12,962 nt of DNA from Sphingomonadales bacterium (GTDB taxonomy: Bacteria > Pseudomonadota > Alphaproteobacteria > Sphingomonadales > Sphingomonadaceae): NCBI GenBank assembly GCA_027489295.1, contig JAIYAA010000199.1, forward strand, positions 1 to 12,962, written 5' to 3'. Positions 1 through 5,817 of this stretch are shown piece by piece; the stretch's first letter is position 1, and every line of letters begins with the position of its first letter. The translations under genes were made by a program, and so were the position numbers. Under the pieces are notes generated by a model. The model was not told where the DNA came from. It did no database searches and saw only the letters and a program-made list of their open reading frames with translations.

Positions 1-49
1 CGTCCGAGGTACGCTCTACCCTGGTCCGCGACGTCGCGGGATCATGCAT
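1..49 (-). CDS. SRPBCC/AHSA1-like protein, N-terminus only (partial)
   Basis: Only the first 16 codons lie in the window. Reading the minus strand from ATG at 49 gives MHDPATSRTRVERTSD with no stop before the window edge. The other overlapping ATG (at 45) reaches a stop after nine codons, so 49 is the only usable start. The start overlaps the end of arsR by 8 bp (ATGCATGA), which implies co-transcription and translational coupling. Genes directly after this kind of ArsR repressor usually encode SRPBCC/AHSA1-domain proteins (a START-like hydrophobic-pocket fold), and an N-terminus with a VER-TSD stretch fits that family. The domain itself is not visible, so the family assignment rests mainly on context. 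Confidence 0.5.
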   Translation of the reverse strand, partial: MHDPATSRTRVERTSD

Positions 50-404
50 GCTCAGGCCCATCCGACTGCTCCTTGCGTTTGAGGTCTTCCACGATGTCGT
101 CCAGCGCGTCGAACCGCGCGTCCCAAAGCTGCTGCAGACCCTCGATCCAGGCCGCCTCCGCCATCAGGCCGCGGCCACCCAGCCGACAGGTGCGCACCCG
201 GCCCACCTTCTCGGTGGTGACGAGTCCCGCCTGTTCCAGCACGCCGATATGCTTCTTCATGCCGGAGAGGGTCATGTCGAACGCATCGGCCAGCGCTGAC
301 ACCGAGCTTTCCCGTCGCCCGAGCCTTTCCAGGATGCCGCGACGGGTGGCGTCCGATAGGGCGGCGAAGGAGGCGTCCAGAACGGCACTGCTACACTGAA
401 CCAT
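42..404 (-). CDS. ArsR/SmtB-family winged-helix transcriptional repressor (SRPBCC-associated type)
   Basis: A 120-residue protein, normal for the family. Residues about 10-85 form the winged helix: a first helix with ALSDATRRGILERL, a recognition segment around SGMKKHIGVLEQAGL, then a wing with VGRVRTCRL. The C-terminal part (about 85-115, WIEGLQQLWDARFDALDDIVEDL) is a helix of the kind used for dimerisation. It lacks the ELCVCDL-type cysteine motif of metal-sensing ArsR proteins, so metal or arsenic sensing is not supported and the ligand is unknown. The stop overlaps the start of the SRPBCC-like gene, so the two probably form one operon. A perfect palindrome over its own start codon suggests autorepression. 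The ATG at 404 has no visible Shine-Dalgarno but lies just below a good promoter, so the mRNA may be almost leaderless. Confidence 0.88.
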   Translation of the reverse strand: MVQCSSAVLDASFAALSDATRRGILERLGRRESSVSALADAFDMTLSGMKKHIGVLEQAGLVTTEKVGRVRTCRLGGRGLMAEAAWIEGLQQLWDARFDALDDIVEDLKRKEQSDGPEHA

Positions 405-414
405 CCGGTTCAGT
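395..414. promoter_or_regulatory. Palindromic operator of the arsR operon, overlapping its start codon
   Basis: A perfect 8-bp inverted repeat, ACTGAACC (395-402) and GGTTCAGT (407-414), is separated by 4 bp. It covers the arsR start codon (402-404) and the last two bases of the predicted -10 box (413-418). The position suits a dimeric winged-helix repressor that blocks its own transcription start. The palindrome is seen directly; its binding by this ArsR is inferred. Confidence 0.72.
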
Positions 415-441
415 ATTAGACGGAGTCGAAGGGGGAGGCAA
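413..441 (-). promoter_or_regulatory. Predicted sigma70-type promoter of arsR
   Basis: On the minus strand TTGCCT (441-436) and TAATAC (418-413) are separated by exactly 17 bp, close to the TTGACA/TATAAT consensus. Transcription would start about 6-8 bases after the -10 box, around 405-407, only one to three bases before the arsR ATG at 404. That predicts a leaderless or nearly leaderless transcript and agrees with the lack of a Shine-Dalgarno. Confidence 0.55.
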
Positions 442-454
442 CGGCCTTCTTAGG

Positions 455-474
455 CCCTCTCCTTCAGGGGAGGG
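455..474. repeat. GC-rich hairpin repeat, copy 1
   Basis: CCCTCTCC (455-462) and GGGGAGGG (467-474) form an 8-bp stem with one G-U pair around a TTCA loop. It lies in the 157-bp gap between arsR and the end of glpK. The composition resembles the dispersed CCCTCTCC/GGGGAGG palindromes found between genes in many high-GC proteobacteria. There is no T-run, so termination is possible but not shown. Confidence 0.5.
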
Positions 475-521
475 GTGGGCCGTGTCTCACCGAGATCAAT
501 CTTCGGTCTGGCATCTCTCCA

Positions 522-557
522 CCCCAACCTTTCCTCCCAGGAGGAGGGGCTTAGGGG
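522..557. repeat. GC-rich hairpin repeat, copy 2, just downstream of glpK
   Basis: CCCCAA (522-527) plus CCTTTCCTCC (528-537) pairs with GGAGGAGGGG (540-549) and TT-A-GGGG (551-557), giving a long stem with two G-U pairs, small bulges and a very short loop. It ends a few bases beyond the glpK stop (562-564, minus strand), so it could mark or protect the 3' end of the glpK mRNA. There is no T-run after it on the minus strand. It is of the same kind as the hairpin at 455-474. Confidence 0.5.
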
Positions 558-561
558 CGGC

Positions 562-2052
562 TCATCCCAGCGTCCGCCGGAGCGCGTCGTGCCAGCCCGC
601 GAGGAGGGTGGTGCGATGGTCCGCGTCCATCGCCGGCTCGAAACAGGCCTGCCGCGACCAGATCGCCGACAGCTCGTCCAGCCCCGACCACAGTCCAACG
701 GCAAGTCCGGCATGGAACGCCGCGCCGCGCGCAGTGGTCTCCAGATCGTCGGGCCGCTCGACCGCGACGTCGAGGATGTCCGCCAGGAAGCGGCACAGCC
801 AGTCGTTTGCCGCCATGCCGCCATCGACGCGCAGCATCGCCGGGCGGGTGCCGCCGTCCCGCACCATCGCCTGGACGAGATCGTAGGTCTGGTAGGCCAC
901 GGCCTCCAGCGCCGCGCGGGCGAGATGCGCCTGGGTGGCGCTGAGCGTCAGTCCGAAGATCGCGCCGCGCGCCTCGGGATCCCAGTGCGGCGCGCCGAGG
1001 CCGACGAACGCCGGGACCATATAGACGCCGTGGCTGTCCGATACGCGCGTCGCCATGTCGTTGGTCTGGCGCGCATGGGTGATCACGCCGATGCCGTCGC
1101 GCAGCCACTTGATCGCCGCCCCCGCCACGAAGATCGAGCCTTCCAACGCATAAGCGGTGCGGCCGTTGATGCGGTAGGCCGGGGTGGTCAGCATCCGGTG
1201 CTCGGAGGTGACCGCCTTGTCGCCGGTGTTGAGCAGCAGGAAGCAGCCGGTGCCATAGGTCGACTTGGCGGTGCCGGGCGCGAAGCAGCATTGGCCGAAC
1301 AGCGCCGCCTGCTGGTCGCCCGCCATGCCTGCAATCGGGATCGGCAGGCCGAACCATTCGGGGTCGGCCATCCCATAGACATGGGCGTTGTCGTGCACCT
1401 CGGGCAGCAGCGCCATGGGAATGCCGAACAGCCGGCACAGCTCGGCATCCCATTCGCCCTTGTGGATGTTCCACAGGCTGGTGCGCGCGGCGTTGGTCAC
1501 GTCGGTCGCGTGCACCGCGCCCTTGGTGAGCCGCCAGAGCAGGAAGCTGTCGATCGTGCCGAACGCCAGTTCGCCACGCTCGGCCCGTGCGCGGGCGCCG
1601 GGCACATGGTCGAGGATCCAGCCGATTTTAGTCGCCGAGAAATAGGGATCGACCAGCAATCCGGTGCGGGCCCGCACCTCGGCCTCCGCGCCCTCTGCCT
1701 TCAGTTCGGCGCAGCGATCGGCGGTGCGACGGTCCTGCCAGACGATCGCGCGGTGGAGCGTCTCGCCGGTGGCGCGGTCCCAGACCAGCGTGGTCTCGCG
1801 CTGGTTGGTGATGCCGATCGCCGCGATTCCCGCCACGCCGACTCCGCTTTTCAGCAGCGCCTCGCGCGCGGTGGTCAGCGCGTCGCGCCAGATCGTCTCG
1901 GGATCATGCTCCACCCAGCCCTGGCCCGGATAATGCTGTTCGAACTCGGTCTGGGCGGTGGAGACGCGGCGGCCGGCCGAATCGAAGATCACGCTGCGCG
2001 TCGAGGTCGTCCCCTGATCGATCGCGAGAATGTGAGTCCGGTCCACGCGCAC
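562..2052 (-). CDS. glpK: Glycerol kinase
   Basis: Catalyses ATP-dependent phosphorylation of glycerol to sn-glycerol-3-phosphate in the cytoplasm. From GTG 2052 the protein has 496 residues, normal for the family. FGGY-kinase features: phosphate-binding DQGTTSTR near residues 12-19, QRETT near 84-88, VWQDRRT near 105, and GDQQAALFGQ near 245-254 with the catalytic Asp at about 246, followed by STYGTGCF. The frame is open up to TTG 2103, but GTG 2052 is preferred because GGAGG lies just upstream of it (plus strand 2057-2061) and the extra 17 residues look unlike GlpK; GTG 2046 is also possible. The residue matching Arg236 of E. coli GlpK, needed for fructose-1,6-bisphosphate inhibition, is Pro here, so that control is probably absent. 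Divergent from glpD across a shared regulatory region. Confidence 0.95.
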   Translation of the reverse strand: MRVDRTHILAIDQGTTSTRSVIFDSAGRRVSTAQTEFEQHYPGQGWVEHDPETIWRDALTTAREALLKSGVGVAGIAAIGITNQRETTLVWDRATGETLHRAIVWQDRRTADRCAELKAEGAEAEVRARTGLLVDPYFSATKIGWILDHVPGARARAERGELAFGTIDSFLLWRLTKGAVHATDVTNAARTSLWNIHKGEWDAELCRLFGIPMALLPEVHDNAHVYGMADPEWFGLPIPIAGMAGDQQAALFGQCCFAPGTAKSTYGTGCFLLLNTGDKAVTSEHRMLTTPAYRINGRTAYALEGSIFVAGAAIKWLRDGIGVITHARQTNDMATRVSDSHGVYMVPAFVGLGAPHWDPEARGAIFGLTLSATQAHLARAALEAVAYQTYDLVQAMVRDGGTRPAMLRVDGGMAANDWLCRFLADILDVAVERPDDLETTARGAAFHAGLAVGLWSGLDELSAIWSRQACFEPAMDADHRTTLLAGWHDALRRTLG

Positions 2053-2064
2053 TTCCCCTCCATT

Positions 2065-2150
2065 GTTCGTTTGGACGCTCGTAGATTTTCGGTCGAACGT
2101 CAACGCTTTCGTTTTCAGGTTCGCTTTGCTATAAACGAAAACGAACGAAC
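2065..2150. promoter_or_regulatory. Divergent glpK/glpD promoter region with repeated TTCGTTT half-sites (probable GlpR operators)
   Basis: Between glpK (GTG 2052) and glpD (ATG 2163) there are several copies of a TTCGTTT-like element. Forward: TTCGTTT at 2066-2072, TTTCGTTTTC at 2107-2116 and TTCGCTTT at 2120-2127 (approximate). Reverse: AAACGAAA at 2133-2140 and AAACGAAC at 2139-2146, followed by GAAC. TTCGTTTTC (2108-2116) and GAAAACGAA (2137-2145) are a perfect 9-bp inverted repeat, and GTTCGTTT (2065-2072) mirrors AAACGAAC (2139-2146). DeoR-family repressors such as GlpR bind repeated TTCG-containing half-sites, and glpR is the next regulator gene. A possible glpD -10 box, TATAAA, is at 2130-2135. 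Half-sites are seen; the binding protein is inferred. Confidence 0.68.
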
Positions 2151-2162
2151 ATGAGGCGAACC

Positions 2163-3689
2163 ATGGCTGCCGCGCATTCCGACGAGCGTTACGATCTGCT
2201 GGTGGTGGGCGGCGGCATCAACGGCGCCGGGATCGCCCGCGACGCGGCGGGGCGGGGCCTGTCCGTGCTGCTCGTCGAGAAAGAGGATCTCGCGAGCCAC
2301 ACCTCCTCGGCCTCGACCAAGCTGATCCATGGCGGGCTGCGCTATCTGGAATATGGCGAATTCCGCCTGGTGCGCGAGGCGCTGATCGAGCGCGAGCGGC
2401 TGTGGGAAATGGCGCCGCACATCATCTGGCCGCTGCGCTTCGTGCTGCCGCAGACCCAGTCGCCGCGCCCGGCCTGGATGGTGCGGCTGGGGCTGTTCCT
2501 CTACGACCATCTCGGCGGGCGGAAGAAGCTGCCCGGCACCGATACGATCAATCTCGCGCGCACGCCGTTCGGCAACGGGCTGAAGACCGCGCAGGGCAAG
2601 GCGTTCGTCTATTCGGACTGCTGGGTGGAGGACAGCCGGCTGGTGGTGCTGAACGCGATGGACGCGGCCGAGCGCGGCGCGGCGATCCGCACCCGCACCG
2701 CGCTGGTCGGCGCGCGCCGCGATGGTGCCGAGTGGATCGCGACCCTTGCCGATGCGGCGGGCGATCGCACCGTGCGGGCGCGCGCGCTGGTCAACGCCGC
2801 GGGCCCCTGGGTGGCGGACGTGCTCGGCCGCACGCCGGACGTCACCGCCGATCGCGGGCTGCGGCTGGTCAAGGGCAGCCATCTCGTCGTGCCCAAGCTG
2901 TACGAGGGCGATCATGCCTTCATGCTGCAGAACCCCGATCGCCGGATCGTCTTCACCGTACCCTATGAGGGCGACTTCACCCTGATCGGCACGACGGACG
3001 AAGTGTGGGAGGGCGCACCCGGCAAGGCGCAGATCAGCGCCAAGGAAACGCGCTACCTGCTCGACACCGCCGCACGCTATTTCGCCAATCCGCCCGGCGA
3101 GGCGGACGTGGTGTGGAGCTATGCCGGCATCCGCCCGCTCTACGACGACAAGGCGGGGAGTGCCTCGGCGGTGACGCGCGACTATGTGCTCGATCTCGAC
3201 GGCGACGACGCGCGCGCGCCGATGCTGAGCATCTTCGGCGGCAAGATCACCACCTATCGCAAGCTCGCCGAGCACGCGATGGCCGAGCTGTCGCGCTTTT
3301 TCCCCAAGGCGGGCGTGGCGTGGACGGCGGGCGCGGTGCTGCCGGGCGGCGACTTGCCGGACGGCGACTTCGATGGCTTCGTCGCGGCGCTGCAGGCTGC
3401 GCGGCCGGGCATGCCGGCACCGCTGCTGCACCGCCTGGCGCGCGCCTATGGGACGCGGGTGGAGACGCTGCTCGGCAATGCGATGACGCCGTTCGATCTC
3501 GGCGCCGATCTGGGCGGCGGACTGAGCCCGCGCGAGGTCGAGTATCTGCGCGGCCACGAATGGGCGGTGACGGCGGAAGACATTCTCTACCGGCGCAGCA
3601 AGCTGGGCCTGCATGTGCCGCCGGGCACCGAGGCACGGCTGGAGGCCTATCTCGCCGGCGAGGCACTGCCGCTGGCGAAATCGGCCTGA
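2163..3689 (+). CDS. glpD: Aerobic glycerol-3-phosphate dehydrogenase (FAD-dependent)
   Basis: Oxidises sn-glycerol-3-phosphate to dihydroxyacetone phosphate at the inner face of the cytoplasmic membrane and passes electrons to quinone. The product has 508 residues, typical for GlpD. Near the N-terminus is the FAD dinucleotide fold GGGINGAG (about 16-23), followed by the family signature STKLIHGGLRYLEYGEFRLV (about 56-75). Near residue 360, SIFGGKITTYRKLAE is the second conserved FAD-contact motif, and the C-terminal ~120 residues match the DAO_C domain. The frame also has ATG 2151, but ATG 2163 is preferred: GAGG at 2153-2156 is a well-spaced Shine-Dalgarno for it, and 2151 has none and abuts the operator repeats. 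Its stop overlaps glpR. Confidence 0.95.
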   Translation: MAAAHSDERYDLLVVGGGINGAGIARDAAGRGLSVLLVEKEDLASHTSSASTKLIHGGLRYLEYGEFRLVREALIERERLWEMAPHIIWPLRFVLPQTQSPRPAWMVRLGLFLYDHLGGRKKLPGTDTINLARTPFGNGLKTAQGKAFVYSDCWVEDSRLVVLNAMDAAERGAAIRTRTALVGARRDGAEWIATLADAAGDRTVRARALVNAAGPWVADVLGRTPDVTADRGLRLVKGSHLVVPKLYEGDHAFMLQNPDRRIVFTVPYEGDFTLIGTTDEVWEGAPGKAQISAKETRYLLDTAARYFANPPGEADVVWSYAGIRPLYDDKAGSASAVTRDYVLDLDGDDARAPMLSIFGGKITTYRKLAEHAMAELSRFFPKAGVAWTAGAVLPGGDLPDGDFDGFVAALQAARPGMPAPLLHRLARAYGTRVETLLGNAMTPFDLGADLGGGLSPREVEYLRGHEWAVTAEDILYRRSKLGLHVPPGTEARLEAYLAGEALPLAKSA

Positions 3690-4471
3690 TGGCCGAGGAG
3701 CTACCCGATCTGGTCGCGCTGCGCCACCGGCGCATTCTGGAACTGGCGCGCCACACCGGCAGCGTGACGGTCGACTCGCTGGCCACCGCGCTCGAGGTGA
3801 CGCCGCAGACGATCCGGCGCGACCTCAACCTGCTGGCGAGCCGCGCGATGCTCTCGCGCGTGCACGGCGGCGCGGTGGTGACCTCGGGGGTCGACAATCT
3901 CGATCGCGAGTCGCGCCGGCAGGTCGCGGCCGGCGCCAAGGCGGCGATCGGCGTCGCGGCGGCGGCGCTGGTGCCGAACGGTGCCAGCCTGTTCATCAAC
4001 ATTGGTACGACCACAGAAGCGATCGCCCGCGCGCTGGTCCACCATCGGCACCTGCTGGTGGTGACCAACAACCTGAACGTCGCCGATATTCTGGGCGGCG
4101 TGCCGACCATCGAGGTGGTCGTTGCCGGCGGCCGCGTGCGCGCCAGCGACCGCGCCGTGGTGGGCGCGCTGGCGATGGATTTCCTGCGTGGCTTCAAGCT
4201 CGATTACGCGCTGATCGGCGCCTCGGCGATCGATGCCGGGGGCACGCTGCTCGATTTCGACATGGACGAGGTGCGCGTGTCGCAGACGATCATCGAGCAG
4301 GCCCGCACCGTGATCCTGGCAACCGACCAGACCAAGTTTGGGCGGCCCGCGCCCGTGCGCATCGCCGAGATCGGCATCGTTGATCATTTGGTCACCGATC
4401 GACTCGTACACGCCGAGATCGCGGCAGCATGTGCGGCCGCACGGGTGCAGGTGCACGAAACCGACGCTTGA
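3689..4471 (+). CDS. glpR: DeoR-family repressor of glycerol metabolism
   Basis: A 260-residue DeoR-type regulator, normal length. Residues about 8-65 form the N-terminal helix-turn-helix, with the DeoR signature around SVTVDSLATALEVTPQTIRR and a wing ending in RVHGGAV. Residues about 80-250 form the effector domain related to ribose-phosphate isomerase, with INIGTTTEAIA, VTNN, VVAGGRV, LIGASAID and ATDQTKFG. GlpR proteins respond to glycerol-3-phosphate. Function is assigned from this fold and from its position directly after glpD. The ATG overlaps the glpD stop (TGATG at 3687-3691) and has no clear Shine-Dalgarno, so translation is probably coupled to glpD. A repressor encoded inside the operon it controls would form a negative feedback loop. 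Confidence 0.9.
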   Translation: MAEELPDLVALRHRRILELARHTGSVTVDSLATALEVTPQTIRRDLNLLASRAMLSRVHGGAVVTSGVDNLDRESRRQVAAGAKAAIGVAAAALVPNGASLFINIGTTTEAIARALVHHRHLLVVTNNLNVADILGGVPTIEVVVAGGRVRASDRAVVGALAMDFLRGFKLDYALIGASAIDAGGTLLDFDMDEVRVSQTIIEQARTVILATDQTKFGRPAPVRIAEIGIVDHLVTDRLVHAEIAAACAAARVQVHETDA

Positions 4472-4477
4472 TTGGTA

Positions 4478-4501
4478 AGGCCAAACGATGCAGGATGGCC
4501 T
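4478..4501. promoter_or_regulatory. Inverted repeat in the glpR-MFS gap
   Basis: AGGCCA (4478-4483) and TGGCCT (4496-4501) are a perfect 6-bp inverted repeat spaced by 12 bases. The spacer begins with AACGATG, so AAACGAT (4483-4489) differs by one base from the AAACGAA half-sites upstream of glpD. A second short inverted repeat, CGGCC/GGCCG, is at 4520-4536. The 89-bp gap has no T-run terminator, so read-through from glpR into the MFS gene is possible. Whether this is an operator, a hairpin or chance cannot be decided. Confidence 0.3.
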
Positions 4502-4560
4502 GACAAATCAAGACTAGGGCGGCCGGGGGAAGGCCGTTCAGGGAGGGCAGTGGAAGGTCT

Positions 4561-5817
4561 ATGCGGCGCATTGCCCATCTTCGCTGGTGGATCGTCGGGC
4601 TGATCTGCGCCGGCACCATTGCCAATTATCTCGCACGCAATTCGCTGGGCGTGCTGGCGCCGCAGCTGACGACGTTGCTGCACATGTCGACCAAAGAGTA
4701 CAGCTATGTCGTGGGCGGCTTTCAGCTGGCCTATACGGTGATGCAGCCGATCGCTGGCATGATCGTCGACCGTGTCGGGCTGCGCGCTGGCTTTGCCTTG
4801 TTCGGCGCGGCCTGGTCGGTCGCCAATATGCTGCACGCGCTGGTCGGCGGCTGGATCGCGCTCGTCTTCTTCCGCAGCCTGCTTGGGGTATTCGAGTCCG
4901 CTGCGATTCCTTCCGGTATCAAGGCGATCGCGGAGTGGTTCCCGGCGCGTGAGCGATCTGTGGCGGTCGGCTGGTTCAACGCAGGCACCTCGCTGGGATC
5001 AGCGCTCGCCGTTCCCGTCGTGGCGACGGTGACGCTCTGGGCCGACTGGCGCATGGCGTTCGTGGTCACCGGCGCGATCGGCCTGGTGTGGTCGGTCGCG
5101 TGGTGGGCTTTTTACCGGAGCCCGGCAGCGCATCCGGCCATCACGGCCGAGGAACTGGCGCTGATCAACGAGGGACGACCCAAGCCGGTGGCGCGCCGCG
5201 CCTCGGCCCGCGAAATCCTCGGGACCGCGCGCTTCTGGATCATCGCGGTGCCACGCTTCCTCGCCGAGCCGGCGTGGCAGACCTTCAGCTTCTGGATTCC
5301 GCTGTACCTCGCCAGCGAGCGCGGCATGGACCTGAAGCAGATTGCGATCTTCGGCTTCCTGCCGTTTCTCGCCGCCGATCTGGGCGGCGTGCTGGGTGGC
5401 TATCTCTCGCCGCTGCTGGTGAAGCGCTTCCAGCTGAAGTTGATCACTTCGCGCGTTACCGGCGTCACGTTGGGCGCGGTGCTGATGATCGCGCCGGGCT
5501 GCATCGGCCTGGCCGCCAGCCCCTACACCGCGATCGCGCTGTTCTGCATCGGCGGTTTCGCCCACCAGATGATCTCGGTGCTGATCAACACGCTGTCGGC
5601 CGATGTCTTCACGGCCGAGGAAGTGGGCGCCGCCAACGGCTTTATCGGCCAGGCGGGGTGGACCGGCGGCCTGCTGTTTTCGCTGCTGATCGGGCAGCTG
5701 GCGGACAGGATCGGCTATGGGCCGCTGTTCGGCATGCTGTCCGTTTTCGACATTCTAGGCGCGGTCGTGCTGATCGCCGGCATGCGCCATCTTCGCCTTC
5801 CGGAGCCTGTGAAATGA
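4561..5817 (+). CDS. MFS permease, anion:cation symporter (hexuronate/galactonate-like) type
   Basis: An inner-membrane secondary transporter of 418 residues with about 12 hydrophobic segments and a central hydrophilic loop (about 190-215) between the two six-helix halves. The MFS motif A-like sequence GMIVDRVGLRAGF is at about 66-78, and the first helix resembles ExuT/DgoT-type proteins (NYLARNSLGVLAPQL at about 22-36). GGAAGG at 4552-4557 is a close Shine-Dalgarno. The last codon overlaps the GH31 start (ATGA at 5814-5817), so the permease probably imports the substrate, or a substrate related to that, of the cytoplasmic GH31 enzyme. It does not look like GlpF (aquaporin family) or GlpT. 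The exact substrate cannot be read from sequence. Confidence 0.85.
   Translation: MRRIAHLRWWIVGLICAGTIANYLARNSLGVLAPQLTTLLHMSTKEYSYVVGGFQLAYTVMQPIAGMIVDRVGLRAGFALFGAAWSVANMLHALVGGWIALVFFRSLLGVFESAAIPSGIKAIAEWFPARERSVAVGWFNAGTSLGSALAVPVVATVTLWADWRMAFVVTGAIGLVWSVAWWAFYRSPAAHPAITAEELALINEGRPKPVARRASAREILGTARFWIIAVPRFLAEPAWQTFSFWIPLYLASERGMDLKQIAIFGFLPFLAADLGGVLGGYLSPLLVKRFQLKLITSRVTGVTLGAVLMIAPGCIGLAASPYTAIALFCIGGFAHQMISVLINTLSADVFTAEEVGAANGFIGQAGWTGGLLFSLLIGQLADRIGYGPLFGMLSVFDILGAVVLIAGMRHLRLPEPVK

Noticed and set aside
475..2154. 559-residue plus-strand open frame opposite glpK
   Set aside because: Low-complexity Arg/Gly/Ala-rich translation typical of the antisense of high-GC genes; glpK on the other strand is unmistakable.
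2151..2162. ATG 2151 as start of glpD
   Set aside because: No Shine-Dalgarno and directly next to the operator repeats; GAGG at 2153-2156 serves ATG 2163 instead. It adds only four residues, so it remains a minor alternative.
2115..3614. 499-residue minus-strand open frame opposite glpD
   Set aside because: Shadow frame: rich in Arg, Ala and His with no domain motif, fully covered by glpD.
3005..3688. Upstream extension of the glpR frame (frame open from 3005)
   Set aside because: This part overlaps glpD in another frame and is Arg/Gly-rich; the DeoR domain starts only after ATG 3689.
5088..5813. Upstream extension of the GH31 frame (frame open from 5088)
   Set aside because: It is the out-of-frame shadow of the MFS gene; ATG 5814 has GGAG upstream and begins the real protein.
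4561..5817. MFS gene as glycerol-3-phosphate transporter glpT
   Set aside because: Adjacency to glp genes invites it, but the sequence resembles the hexuronate/galactonate-type branch and it is coupled to a glycosidase.
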